Positions 8,088-17,603 of a stretch of 64,000 nucleotides of DNA are shown piece after piece. Positions within the stretch are counted from its first letter, which is position 1, and every line of letters begins with the position of its first letter. The notes under the pieces are model-generated. The model ran no database searches and was not told the origin of the DNA. It was given only the letters and a program-made list of their open reading frames with translations. Source of the stretch: Melastoma dodecandrum (Eukaryota > Streptophyta > Magnoliopsida > Myrtales > Melastomataceae); the NCBI GenBank assembly GCA_029817715.1, contig JARUPY010000292.1, positions 434,001 to 498,000 on the forward strand, read 5' to 3'. Both the position numbers and the translations under genes were made by a program.

Positions 8088-9428
8088 ATGGATATGAACA
8101 ATCAGCTTAGATCGGACCATCGCGATGTCGGCGCTGAGACGCGGCCAACATGGCCTGCCTCGTCGACGCAAAAGATCACTGCCGCGTCAATGATCCTGAT
8201 CGGCAGCATCGCGACGGTTGCCATCTGGCCCAATGCTGCACGCGACGCCGCTAGCCGAACAGCAGAGCTCCTTTCTGGACTGTCCGGCTCGCGCGCAGGC
8301 GGAAGCGATGTCGCTGAACAGGTCACGAAGAGCACAGCCGAGCGCAGCTTTCGGCCGACAAAGGCGCAGCTCGCGTCCCTCGGGATCACCACCGTTCAGG
8401 TGGCGGAATTCCGGCCAGAAGGATTGGCCGAAGGGCGCATCGCGCTCAACGATGACGAGAACGTGCCGGTCTACTCACCCTACGCTGGGCGTGTGACCAA
8501 GATCGCCGCCAGGGCGGGCGACGACGTGAAGGCTGGCCAGCCTCTCTTCACCGTCGAAGTGACCGACATGGTCCAGGCGCAGAACGATTTTCAGAGCGCG
8601 ATCAACGCCCTCAACAAAGCTCAGGAACAGCTCAAGCTCAATCAAATCATCGCGGTACGTCAGCAGGTTCTCTACCAAGCCAAAGCGGCCGCACTCAAGG
8701 ATTATCAGAGCGCCGAGAACGACGTGATCTCGGCCCAGAGCGGCAAACAGACTGCCGAGGTCGCCCTGGAGGCGGCCAGGAGCCGCTTGCGGATCCTGGG
8801 CAAGACCGACGCCGAGATCGCCGCATTCCAGAAGAACAGCACTATGAGCCCGGAGACGGTGATCCGGGCGCCGATCAGCGGCACGGTCGTCCAGCGCAAG
8901 GTCGGCCTGGGCCAGTACCTCAGCACTGGCGGCGATCCGGTCTTCACCATCGGCAATCTCTCGACCGTGTGGCTGATCGCCAATGCGCGCGAGAGCGACA
9001 TCCCTCGCATTCGGCTCGGCCAATCGGCCGTGGCAATCGTGAACGGCTTCGGCGATCGCGTCTTCGAAGCGCGGGTCACCTACATGGCGGCAAGCCTCGA
9101 TCCGGCGACACGCCGCTTGGCGGTCCGGTGCGAGGCCGAGAACCCCGACCGGGAACTCAAGCCCGAGATGTTCGCGCGTTTCGCGATCATCACGGGTGAT
9201 ACCGTACGCGGCCCTGCAGTCCCGGCAAGCGCCGTCGTTCGCGAGGGGGATCGCGCGCACGTCTGGGTGCTGCTCCCGGACGGCGCGATCGAGGCCCGCG
9301 AGATCAAGCTCGGCCTTCGAAACGGCGCCCACTTCCAGGTCGCCGAAGGGTTGCAGACTGGCGAACAGATCGTCTCGCGCGGAGCCCTCTTCATTGATCG
9401 TGCCACCAACGGAGAGAAGGCGTCGTGA
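8088..9428 (+). CDS. RND efflux periplasmic adaptor, CzcB/CusB type
   Basis: The 446-residue membrane-fusion protein has an uncleaved N-terminal anchor (about residues 33-53), a barrel-sandwich half starting VYSPYAGRVTKIAARAGDDV, a long helical hairpin (about 150-250), the second sandwich half VIRAPISGTVVQRKV, then beta-barrel and membrane-proximal domains. This order is that of heavy-metal RND adaptors. No CzcA-type permease follows: 36 bases past the stop an IS3 has inserted, and beyond it the next gene faces the other way. The adaptor is thus orphaned here, or serves a pump elsewhere. Confidence 0.88.
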   Translation: MDMNNQLRSDHRDVGAETRPTWPASSTQKITAASMILIGSIATVAIWPNAARDAASRTAELLSGLSGSRAGGSDVAEQVTKSTAERSFRPTKAQLASLGITTVQVAEFRPEGLAEGRIALNDDENVPVYSPYAGRVTKIAARAGDDVKAGQPLFTVEVTDMVQAQNDFQSAINALNKAQEQLKLNQIIAVRQQVLYQAKAAALKDYQSAENDVISAQSGKQTAEVALEAARSRLRILGKTDAEIAAFQKNSTMSPETVIRAPISGTVVQRKVGLGQYLSTGGDPVFTIGNLSTVWLIANARESDIPRIRLGQSAVAIVNGFGDRVFEARVTYMAASLDPATRRLAVRCEAENPDRELKPEMFARFAIITGDTVRGPAVPASAVVREGDRAHVWVLLPDGAIEAREIKLGLRNGAHFQVAEGLQTGEQIVSRGALFIDRATNGEKAS

Positions 9429-9526
9429 TCTCCGATCCAGGTGCTGCGGTCTCCATCACAGCCTTGATCCTCCCCCGGCTTCACGGACACCTCTGATACG
9501 CTCCTTGCGGGCGGAGAAGGTGTTTA

Positions 9527-9853
9527 ATGGCGAAAACGAGACGTGAGTTCACACCCGAGTTCAAACGCGAGGCGGTGGCCCTGCTGGAGAGCAGTGGCCG
9601 CTCGCAGATGCAGATCGCGGCCGAACTCGGCATCCAGCCCTCGATGTTGCGGCAGCGGCGTGCCACGCTGAACGGGGCCTCACCCCGGCCGCGACCGGCC
9701 GGATCGACGGGGAGTGCGCCACCAAGCCCGGTCGCCTCGCCGTCCGATCAGGCCGCCGAGATCGCCCGGCTGCGACGTGAGCTCGACCGCACGCGCATGG
9801 AGCGCGACGTCCTAAAAAAAGCCATCGGCATCTTCGCGGAGATGCCCAAGTGA
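9527..9853 (+). CDS. IS3 OrfA
   Basis: The 108-residue OrfA begins with the Tnp_1 helix-turn-helix (FTPEFKREAVALLESSGRS, AAELGIQPSMLRQRR), then a proline-rich linker and a coiled coil (AAEIARLRRELDRTRMERDVL). At A7G (9814-9821) the ribosome can slip -1 into OrfB to make the OrfAB transposase; without slipping, the frame ends GIFAEMPK. The end overlaps OrfB by four bases. Confidence 0.93.
   Translation: MAKTRREFTPEFKREAVALLESSGRSQMQIAAELGIQPSMLRQRRATLNGASPRPRPAGSTGSAPPSPVASPSDQAAEIARLRRELDRTRMERDVLKKAIGIFAEMPK
9814..9821 (+). promoter_or_regulatory. Programmed -1 frameshift site (AAAAAAAG)
   Basis: The run of seven A and one G lies in OrfA just after RDVL. Shifting back one base opens the frame that joins OrfB without a stop. 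This is the classic IS3 slip motif and sets the level of OrfAB fusion. Confidence 0.8.
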
Positions 9854-10710
9854 CGTTCGCCTTCATCGAGCAGCATGCGCGCACCTGGCCGGTGCGTCTC
9901 ATGTGCCGCGTGCTCGCCGTGTCCCCGAGCGGCTACTACGCGTGGCGATCACGCCCCGAGAGCGCCCGGTCGGCATCCAACCGTCAGCTCCTGGACGATG
10001 TCCGGCGCATCCATGCCGCCCATCACCGGCGCTACGGCTCTCTGCGCGTGCATGCCGCTCTGCGGGCCGAGGGCCGGTCGGCCAGCCGCGGGCGGGTCGA
10101 GCGCCTGATGCGCCGTCATGGCATCCGGGCCCTGGCAGGGCGGCGGTTTCGGCCCTGCACGACCGACAGCCGTCACGAGCTGCCGATCGCCCCGAACCTC
10201 CTGAAGCAGGACTTCTCGGCCGCGCGGCCCAACACGGTCTGGCTGGCCGACATCACCTACCTGCCGACTGGCGAAGGATGGCTGTACCTCGCCGCCATCC
10301 TCGACCTGGCGACCCGCAAGATCGTCGGCTGGTCGACGCGCGACCCCATGCGCACCGAGCTGAGCGTGGCTGCGCTGATGATGGCCGCCCAGCGGCAGCG
10401 ACCAGCTGCCGGGCTGATCTGTCACTCGGATCGCGGCAGCCAGTACGCAGCCGAGGCCTACCGGAAGCAGCTCGCCGCCATGGGGGCGAGACCGTCGATG
10501 AGCCGGACAGGATGCTGCTACGATACTGCCCCGATGGAGAGCTTCTTCCACACCCTCAAGGTCGAGCTCGTCCATCAGCGACGATGGGCAACCCGGGATG
10601 AAGCGCGGCGCGATCTGTTCGCTTACATCGAGGGCTACTACAATCGGCAACGCATCCATTCGGCACTCGGCTATCTCACACCCGAGCAAGCCGAGAGGGA
10701 CGCGAACTGA
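9850..10710 (+). CDS. IS3 OrfB integrase domain
   Basis: This 286-residue frame starts at GTG or, more likely, is reached by frameshift from OrfA. An HTH_21 segment (RRYGSLRVHAALRAEG) is followed by the rve core with catalytic Asp in WLADITYLPT, Asp in CHSDRGSQYA and Glu in APMESFFHTLK, and the normal ending YYNRQRIHSALGYLTPEQ. All DDE residues are present and there is no internal stop. Confidence 0.93.
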   Translation: MTFAFIEQHARTWPVRLMCRVLAVSPSGYYAWRSRPESARSASNRQLLDDVRRIHAAHHRRYGSLRVHAALRAEGRSASRGRVERLMRRHGIRALAGRRFRPCTTDSRHELPIAPNLLKQDFSAARPNTVWLADITYLPTGEGWLYLAAILDLATRKIVGWSTRDPMRTELSVAALMMAAQRQRPAAGLICHSDRGSQYAAEAYRKQLAAMGARPSMSRTGCCYDTAPMESFFHTLKVELVHQRRWATRDEARRDLFAYIEGYYNRQRIHSALGYLTPEQAERDAN

Positions 10711-10793
10711 TCTCCCAGTGTCCGCGAGGCCGAGGGAGGATCACCTGGCTGATCCTCTCGATCAGCCCGTTCCAAAGCCAGCCGGTCAGGTCA

Positions 10794-13700
10794 TCAGGTC
10801 AGGGTCAGCAAGCGCAACGGCTTCAAGCGATCCAGGTAGAGGAATATGACGGGTGTCGTAAAAAGCGTCAGCGCTTGGCTGAGCAGCAGGCCGCCGACCA
10901 TCGTGTAGCCCAGCGGCTGGCGCAGTTCGGAGCCGGCGCCGTTCTCCAGCATCAGCGGCAGGCCGGACAGCAGCGCCGCCATGGTGGTCATCATGATCGG
11001 CCGGAAGCGCATCAGGCAGGCCCTGCGGATCGCCGCCTCGGGCGTCATGCCATCATCCTTTTGCGCCTGGATCGCGAAGTCCACCATCATGATTCCGTTT
11101 TTCTTCACAATTCCAATCAGCAGGATGATCCCGATCATGGCGATCACCGAAAGATCGAAATGGAAGATCATCAGCATCAACAGCGCACCGACGCCCGCGG
11201 ACGGCAGCGTCGAGAGGATCGTCAGCGGCAGGATGTAGCTCTCGTACAGGATACCGAGGATGATGTAGACGGCGACGAGCGCGGCGAGAATCAGTAGCGG
11301 CTCGCTGCTAAGCGAACTCTGGAATGCCTGTGCCGTGCCTTGAAAGCTGCCCGAAATCGACGGCGGCATGCCGATCCGCCCGGCCGCCCGCTGGATCGCG
11401 TTGATCGCAGTCCCGAGAGCGACGGTCGGACCGAGGTTGAACGATAGGGTGACGGACGGAAACTGGCCCTGATGGTTGATCGACAGATAGGTCACGCCGC
11501 GCGTGTCCCATTTTGCGAAAGTCGCGAGCGGAACCTGCTGCCCCGTGAGCGGTGACTTGATGTAGATCTTGTCGAGCGTCCGCGGATCGCCTTGTAGGGA
11601 GGGATCGACCTCCAAGACCACGTGGTAGGCGTTGATCTGGGTGAAGTATTGCGCCACTTGGCGTTGGCCGAAGGCGTCGTAGAGGGTCTGGTCGATCGTC
11701 TGCAGCGGAATGCCGAAACGCGCGGCTTGATCGCGGTCCACCGTCATCGAGAGCATGGTTCCGGCGGACTGCTGGTCGCTAGCGACGTCGCGCAGCTCGG
11801 GCAGCGTCTTCAGCGCGGAGAGAAGCTTCGGCGCCCAATCGTTCAGTTCTGCTAGGTCAGCGTCCTGCAGCGTGTACTGGAATTGCGTGCGCGAGATGCG
11901 GCCGCCGACGTTGAGATCCTGCGCCGCCTGCAGGAACAGCGCGGCGCCCTTCACCTTGGCGAGTTCCGGACGAAGCCGCGCGATGATCTGGTCCGCCGTG
12001 GCGGCTCGCTGCGAGCGCGGCTTGAGGCCGACGAAGATCTGACCGGTGTTGACGGTACGGCTGCCGCCTACGGAGGCAGCCCAATTGGCCACGTCGGGAT
12101 CGCGCGCGACGACGTCGGTCAGGCGATGCTGCAGCGCCGCCATCTCGATCGAGGAGACGTCCTGGCTCGCCTCCGATGTGCCGACGAGGATGCCAGTATC
12201 CTGCTGCGGAAAGAAGCCTTTCGGCACGGCGTTGAAGAGCAGACCCGTGGCGGCCAATGTCGCGACGAAGGTCGCGAGCGTTATCGCGCGGTGGGCGAGG
12301 ACGATGTCGAGGCCCTTCTCATAAAGCGCCAGCATGCCGTCGAGCATCCGCTCGACGGCCCGGTAGGCCCGGCCGTGGCGGACCTCGTGCCCGCTCTTCA
12401 GGAACAGGGCGCACATCATCGGCGAGAGGGTCAGGGCGACGAACGCGGAGACCGCGATGGTCAGGGTCATGGTGATGGCGAATTCGCGGAACAGGCGTCC
12501 CACGATGCCGCCCATCAGCAGCAGCGGGATGAACACCGCGACCAGCGACAGGCTGATCGAGACAATGGTGAAGCCGATCTCGCCGGCGCCCTTCAGCGCC
12601 GCCTCCATCGGTTTTTCGCCCTCCTCGATGTGGCGGACGATGTTCTCCAGCATGACGATCGCGTCGTCGACGACGAAGCCGACCGCGATGGTCAGACCCA
12701 TCAGGCTGAGATTGTCGAGGCTGAAGCCGCACAGGTACATCAGGGCCGTCGTCCCGACGAGCGCCAGGGGGACCGTCACGCTCGGGATCACAGTGGCCCA
12801 GACGTTGCGCAGGAAGATGAAGATCACGATGACGACGAGCGCGATCGTGAGGATGAGCGTGGACTCGACATCGGCAACCGACGCCTTGATCGTCATCGTG
12901 CGGTCGAGGATCGTGTCGACTTTGATCGAAGGCGGGACCGAGACGAGCATCTTCGGCAGGCTCGCCTTGATCTGCTTGACGACGTCGATGACGTTGGCGC
13001 CCGGCTGCTTGTAGATTTGCAGAAGGATGCCGGGCTTGTTGTTCTGCCAGGCGTTCAATGTGCGATCCTCGGCGCCGTCGATCGCGATGCCGATGTCGCG
13101 GATCCGTACTGCGCCGCCGTTGTGGTAGGCGACGATCACGTCGTTCCAGGGCTTGGCCTTGGTGATCTGGTCATTGTTGTAGATCGTGAAGTTCCGCGTC
13201 TGGCCGTTGAGGGCGCCCTTCGGCGCATCCACCGTCGCCTGGGTGATCACATTGGCGACGTCGTCGAGGCCGATGCCGAGCGCGGCGAGCTTGGTCGGGT
13301 CGACCTGCACGCGCACCGCCGGTTTGCGCTGGCCGCCGATCGTCACGAGGCCGACGCCGCTCACCTGCGAGATCTGCTGCGAGATGACGTTCTCGGCGTA
13401 ATCGTCGACGCCGGTGATCGGGAGCGCGTCGGAGTGCACGGCCAGGACCAGGACCGGTGGATCGGCCGGGTTGACCTTCTTCAGCAGCGGTGAATTCGGC
13501 AGGTTCTTGGGTAGCTGGCCGCCTGCCGCGTTGATGGCCGACTGGATATCCTGCGCGGCGCCGTCGATGGCGCGGTTGAGATCGAATTGCACCGTGATCG
13601 TGGTGCTACCGAGCGAACTCACCGACGTCATCTGCGCAACGCCCGAGATCTGCGCGATCTGACGCTCCAACGGCGCTGCGACCGACGACGCCATGGTCTC

Positions 13701-13868
13701 GGGGCTGGCGCCGGGCAAGGCCGCCTCGACCTGGATCGTCGGGAAATCGATCTGCGGCAACGGGGCGATCGGCAGCAGCGGGAAGGTGACGAGACCGACG
13801 AGCAGGATGCCAAGCATCAACAGTGAGGTCGCGACCGGCCGGTGGATGAAGGGCGCAGAGATGTTCAT
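10794..13868 (-). CDS. RND multidrug efflux permease, MdtB/MdtC type
   Basis: The 1024-residue proton-driven pump begins MNISAPFIHRPVATSLLM, typical of the MdtBC branch of the AcrB superfamily. It has twelve expected transmembrane helices in two halves, the first around residues 12-30 and 335-530, the second around 525-545 and 850-1010. Helix 4 carries VGFVVDDAIVMLENI, the Asp pair used for proton relay. It lies 10 bases after the adaptor gene and is last in a leftward operon. Only one MdtB/C-like permease is present, so it should act as a homotrimer rather than the MdtB2C complex. Confidence 0.92.
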   Translation of the reverse strand: MNISAPFIHRPVATSLLMLGILLVGLVTFPLLPIAPLPQIDFPTIQVEAALPGASPETMASSVAAPLERQIAQISGVAQMTSVSSLGSTTITVQFDLNRAIDGAAQDIQSAINAAGGQLPKNLPNSPLLKKVNPADPPVLVLAVHSDALPITGVDDYAENVISQQISQVSGVGLVTIGGQRKPAVRVQVDPTKLAALGIGLDDVANVITQATVDAPKGALNGQTRNFTIYNNDQITKAKPWNDVIVAYHNGGAVRIRDIGIAIDGAEDRTLNAWQNNKPGILLQIYKQPGANVIDVVKQIKASLPKMLVSVPPSIKVDTILDRTMTIKASVADVESTLILTIALVVIVIFIFLRNVWATVIPSVTVPLALVGTTALMYLCGFSLDNLSLMGLTIAVGFVVDDAIVMLENIVRHIEEGEKPMEAALKGAGEIGFTIVSISLSLVAVFIPLLLMGGIVGRLFREFAITMTLTIAVSAFVALTLSPMMCALFLKSGHEVRHGRAYRAVERMLDGMLALYEKGLDIVLAHRAITLATFVATLAATGLLFNAVPKGFFPQQDTGILVGTSEASQDVSSIEMAALQHRLTDVVARDPDVANWAASVGGSRTVNTGQIFVGLKPRSQRAATADQIIARLRPELAKVKGAALFLQAAQDLNVGGRISRTQFQYTLQDADLAELNDWAPKLLSALKTLPELRDVASDQQSAGTMLSMTVDRDQAARFGIPLQTIDQTLYDAFGQRQVAQYFTQINAYHVVLEVDPSLQGDPRTLDKIYIKSPLTGQQVPLATFAKWDTRGVTYLSINHQGQFPSVTLSFNLGPTVALGTAINAIQRAAGRIGMPPSISGSFQGTAQAFQSSLSSEPLLILAALVAVYIILGILYESYILPLTILSTLPSAGVGALLMLMIFHFDLSVIAMIGIILLIGIVKKNGIMMVDFAIQAQKDDGMTPEAAIRRACLMRFRPIMMTTMAALLSGLPLMLENGAGSELRQPLGYTMVGGLLLSQALTLFTTPVIFLYLDRLKPLRLLTLT

Positions 13869-13878
13869 GACGGATCGC

Positions 13879-15093
13879 TCACGGCACGGCGCTCGCAGCG
13901 ACGGTCCGGGGCGCGGCGGACTGCGCCTGCACCGTCGACCCCGGCTGCAGCCGGTATTGGCCGCCGGTCACGACCCGTTCGCCCGGACGCAGGCCTTCTT
14001 CGACGACCGCGACGCCGGCGGTGTCCTGGCCGACTTTTAGCGCCCGCATCGCCACCTTCGCATCGGTCCCGACGACATAGGCGTAGAGCCCATCGGGACC
14101 GCGGTTGATCGCCGCCGAGGGCACGGTCACGACATGGCGCAGCGTGTCGGCGAGCACTCTCACGGCGATGAAGGCCCCGGGCCATAGCTTGTCGGCCTTA
14201 TTCGGAAAGGTTGCCTTGACGCGCAGCGTCCCGCTCGCCTGGTCGATCTGATTGTCGACGACGCTCATGACGCCCCGGTCGAGGTCGGACTTGCCGTCGC
14301 GGGTCTTCGCCTGCACGACGAGCTGAGAGGAGTGACCGTCGCGGGTAATCTTGAGGAGGTCTTCCTCCGGTAGCGTGAAGACGACCGAGATCGGCTCGAG
14401 CTGGGTGATCATCACGATCCCGGTCTTCGAGGCACCGACGATGTTGTTGCCTGCATCGACGAGGCGGATGCCGGTGCGGCCGCCGAGCGGCGCCGTGATC
14501 GTCGCGTAGCCGAGCTGCGTCCGGGCGTTGTCGATCTGCGCCTGGTCGACCTTGACCTGGGCGTCGAGCTGCGCGACCAGGGCCTCCTGCGTCGCCAGTT
14601 GCTGCGCCGAGACGGCCTTCGATGCGGCGAGGCGCGTATAGCGCTGCTGGTCGATCCTGGCGTTGGCGAGGTTCGCCTCGTCCTTCGTTTTGACCGCAAC
14701 GGCTTGGTCGAGCGCTGCCTGGAAAGGCCGCGGATCGATTCGAGCGAGCACGTCGCCCTTCTTGACGCGCTGCCCTTCGGTGAAGTCGATCGTATCGAGC
14801 ATCCCGTCGACGCGAGACGACACGGTGACCGTGTTGAAGGCAGTCACGATCCCGAGCCCGTCGAGGTAGACCGGCACGTCGTTGGTCGTGGCGGCGGCGA
14901 TCTCCACCGGGATCGGCGCCACGGCCGCGACGACGGAGGTCGGCGGGACGGCGCCAATCCGCGACCATGCCCACACGCCCCCTCCCGCGCCGAGACACGC
15001 GAGCAAGACGATCAACATGCGCTTCGGGAGACGTCGTTCGGAGGGGGCGACAGCCATTTCGCCTGCGTTCGAACCCTGGTGTGCGTCTGTCAT
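13879..15093 (-). CDS. RND periplasmic adaptor, MdtA type
   Basis: The 404-residue membrane-fusion protein has an N-terminal anchor (LPKRMLIVLLACLGAGGGVW), a barrel-sandwich beginning VTVSSRVDGMLDTIDF, a helical hairpin (LDQAVAVKTKDEANLANARI region), ATITAPLGGRTGIRLVDAG as second half, and the barrel VVFTLPEEDLL. It bridges the permease and the outer-membrane channel. Its ATG overlaps the stop of the small gene upstream (ATGA), so it is translated together with it. Confidence 0.92.
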   Translation of the reverse strand: MTDAHQGSNAGEMAVAPSERRLPKRMLIVLLACLGAGGGVWAWSRIGAVPPTSVVAAVAPIPVEIAAATTNDVPVYLDGLGIVTAFNTVTVSSRVDGMLDTIDFTEGQRVKKGDVLARIDPRPFQAALDQAVAVKTKDEANLANARIDQQRYTRLAASKAVSAQQLATQEALVAQLDAQVKVDQAQIDNARTQLGYATITAPLGGRTGIRLVDAGNNIVGASKTGIVMITQLEPISVVFTLPEEDLLKITRDGHSSQLVVQAKTRDGKSDLDRGVMSVVDNQIDQASGTLRVKATFPNKADKLWPGAFIAVRVLADTLRHVVTVPSAAINRGPDGLYAYVVGTDAKVAMRALKVGQDTAGVAVVEEGLRPGERVVTGGQYRLQPGSTVQAQSAAPRTVAASAVP

Positions 15094-15572
15094 GGGGCCG
15101 ATGAGTCGACCGGTGTGGAAAGCGGATCGAGCGACGCGATCGTCCTGCTGACGCGGCCGCCGAGCACCTGCGAATTGTTCTCGATCTCCGATAGCGGAAC
15201 GGCCGCATCGTAAAGACAGGTGAAAGCAAGGGCGCCGATGATGACGCCGTTATCGGTCCTCGACGGCGAGACCACCTCGATGCGGTCAGCATTGTTGTCG
15301 TATTCGCCTTCGCTTTTGACGCCGCCGGCAACGCGCGGACCGTTGGGATCAATGTTCTTGCCGATGCGACTCATGCTCAAGACGGTAATCATGTTGTTGA
15401 CGCAGCTAGGTGGCGCGACGTGCATCGGTAGGATCTGCCTTTCGGGGCGCTGCTTCAGCGTGTCGTCGATGATCTTCGAAGCGACGATCTCGTCATAGGG
15501 CGTCTTCCCGGCATAGATTGGTGCACTGTAGCCGTTCACGATGGCTGACGCGATGGAAAGACGAGTGATCAT
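15090..15572 (-). CDS. Hypothetical protein inside the efflux operon
   Basis: A 160-residue frame lies between the outer-membrane channel gene and the adaptor gene, with a four-base ATGA overlap with the latter. I do not recognise the family. The N-terminus (MITRLSIASAIVNGYSAPIYA) looks like a weak or degraded export signal; two cysteines occur (PSCVNNM and FTCLYD). Codon use is less GC-biased than in the neighbouring pump genes. The overlap argues that it is translated, but it could be a decayed gene whose end still couples to the adaptor. Confidence 0.5.
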   Translation of the reverse strand: MITRLSIASAIVNGYSAPIYAGKTPYDEIVASKIIDDTLKQRPERQILPMHVAPPSCVNNMITVLSMSRIGKNIDPNGPRVAGGVKSEGEYDNNADRIEVVSPSRTDNGVIIGALAFTCLYDAAVPLSEIENNSQVLGGRVSRTIASLDPLSTPVDSSAP

Positions 15573-15792
15573 GCGTTGGTTTCATTATAAGGGATTAAAC
15601 ATCGAGAATCCCATCTCTATCGTCGAAGACCTGGACTCGGCTTCGCCGTCGCGTGAAAAAGCGTTAATTCGTGAACGACGCCAAGCGCGAAATGGACGGT
15701 AGAAATAGGATGGCCGTCTATGCGGTCAGTCACCATAGGCATTTCCGGTCCGGCTCTCCTCGATCCTGAAAATGCACGAATGGACCAGCGAT

Positions 15793-17304
15793 CTATTCGC
15801 CGAATCGCGGCTTCACGGCATAAGCGCCGCCAAGAGCCTGATACAGGGCGATCGCCTCGATCATCCGAAGCAGCCGGACCTGAACCAAGATGTCTTGCGT
15901 TGCAAACAGGGCCTGTTCCGTTTGCAACAAAGTCACGACGTCGAGGACGCCGCCGCGCAGTCTGTCTTCCGACAGCTGATAGGCTTTTCGCGAGGCAGCG
16001 AGAGACTGTCGAACAAAAATTTCCTGTTGATCGTAAAGTTTTACTGCAATCAACGCCTTGTCGACATCCGAGAAGGCGGTGAGCACGGCCTTCTTGTAAT
16101 CCGCCAGGAGTTCATGTTGTCGGCCTTCGATCTGGTCGAACTGTCCTTGCAGAAGGCCGCCGTCGAAGATCGGTTGGGCGAGGCTGAATGCCGCAGTGTA
16201 GAAGGTCGAGGCCGGCGAGAAGAGCGTCTTCAGCGCCAGGCTCTCGAAACCGCCCTGTGCGGTGAGAGTCAGGGTCGGAAAGAAGGCCGCCCGCGCAGCA
16301 ACGAGACTTGCATGCGCCGAGGCAAGATTTGCTTCCGCGTATGCCACGTCGGGGCGTTGGGTCAGAACCTCCGATGGAATGCCGGGCGCGATCGTTGGAA
16401 CCGGCGCACTCAGCACGCTTCTTCCCAAGACGGTAATGCGCTCGGGGGCCCGGCCCAGCAGAACGGCGAGCGCGGCGATATTCTGATCGGCGACGACTTG
16501 CAGCGGCTGAATCGAGGCCTTGAGATTCGCGACGAGCGCGGCCTGCTGCGCCTCGTCGAGCGCCGTGGCCGTTCCCTCGGCGAGACGGTCCTGGATCAAC
16601 TTGAGGATCCGGCTCGAGTCGACGATGTTCTGTTTGGCGAAGGTGATGCGCTCACGCGCGGCGAGGATCGTGTAGTAGGTCGTCGCGGTCGCGGCGAGGG
16701 CGGTGAGCTGCACCGTCTGCCGGTTCCAGCGGCTCGCCGTCGCCGTCGCCTGCGCGGATTCGTAAAGCGCGCGGTTACGGCCCCAGAAGTCGAGCTGATA
16801 GCTGGCGCCGAACGAGGCGACGAGGTCGGTGCGCGGCCTCTTGAAGGACGAGCCGAGATTGCCGAGGCTGGAGCCGGTCGACGATGTGTTCGTCGAGGCC
16901 TGCGAGCGAGTGACCCTGTCGCTCGCGGAAATGATGGGAAACAGGGCCGCTCCCGACTGCCGTGCCAGGGCGTCCGCCTGCTCGACCTGTCCGATCGCGG
17001 CCTCGATGTCGAGGTTGGCAATCTCAGTCTCCTGCATGAAATGCGTGAGCTCGGCGGTGTGGAACATCGTCCACCAATCCGCCGTATGCGCTTCGAGGAC
17101 GCCTTTCGCGCTCCCGAATCTGTAGGCGGCCGGCACGTCGAGCGCGGCATCGGGTGCCGTCGCATTCGGCACGCAACCATCGATCATCAGCAGGCCGCCC
17201 AACAGCAACGCGATGGTCCCGAGCCGACCGGCTCGCTCCGGGACCCTTGCTGCTGGGTTCGCGAAGGCTCCCATGGGCACCGACTTTGGGAAACGCATCA
17301 ACAC
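15793..17304 (-). CDS. Outer-membrane efflux channel, NodT family lipoprotein
   Basis: This 503-residue TolC-like protein has a lipoprotein-type signal ending LLLGGLLMIDGC (Cys at about residue 44), then two repeated OEP domains of long helices and strands, for example WWTMFHTAELTHFMQE early and QRPDVAYAEANLASAHASL in the second half. It completes the tripartite pump with the adaptor and permease downstream. The lipobox has Asp at -2, which is unusual and may favour inner-membrane retention in some bacteria; outer-membrane placement is still expected for the family. Confidence 0.9.
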   Translation of the reverse strand: MLMRFPKSVPMGAFANPAARVPERAGRLGTIALLLGGLLMIDGCVPNATAPDAALDVPAAYRFGSAKGVLEAHTADWWTMFHTAELTHFMQETEIANLDIEAAIGQVEQADALARQSGAALFPIISASDRVTRSQASTNTSSTGSSLGNLGSSFKRPRTDLVASFGASYQLDFWGRNRALYESAQATATASRWNRQTVQLTALAATATTYYTILAARERITFAKQNIVDSSRILKLIQDRLAEGTATALDEAQQAALVANLKASIQPLQVVADQNIAALAVLLGRAPERITVLGRSVLSAPVPTIAPGIPSEVLTQRPDVAYAEANLASAHASLVAARAAFFPTLTLTAQGGFESLALKTLFSPASTFYTAAFSLAQPIFDGGLLQGQFDQIEGRQHELLADYKKAVLTAFSDVDKALIAVKLYDQQEIFVRQSLAASRKAYQLSEDRLRGGVLDVVTLLQTEQALFATQDILVQVRLLRMIEAIALYQALGGAYAVKPRFGE

Positions 17305-17603
17305 ATGGCCGCCGATGGCGCGGGGTCGTATTGAAGAGGAAGCAAATCTGCCTCATTGGTCATACGAAGCTGTTCAGACGGAATATGGACGCCAAAGCGT
17401 AGTCTTTAACGCTTTCAAAATCCTGTGTGCGAATGTGCGAGACGCGCGTGTTACTTCCCACTGCTTCCAAAACAAGCGTAATCACGAATGCCTCGTTGAC
17501 GTCGTGCGGTCCTCGAACGCGTCTTTTAAGCCGCGCAAGCGATGCTGCCGCATTTTGCATTTGTGGCGCTTCGCCCGAAGATGAAATGCCTTTCAGGTTC
17601 GCG

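Larger units (their letters stand above)
9465..10743 (+). mobile_element. Intact IS3-family element with 3-bp target duplication
   Basis: Terminal repeats TGATCCTCCC... at 9465-9490 and inverted at 10718-10743 match at 23 of 26 positions. The flanking direct repeat is CCT (9462-9464 and 10744-10746), typical for IS3. Both genes are intact, the slip site is present and the length is 1279 bp, so it looks active or recently active. Confidence 0.92.

Noticed and set aside
11883..13493. 536-codon open frame on the plus strand
   Set aside because: It lies antisense to the MdtB/C-type permease, whose motifs are certain; composition is that of a GC-rich shadow frame.
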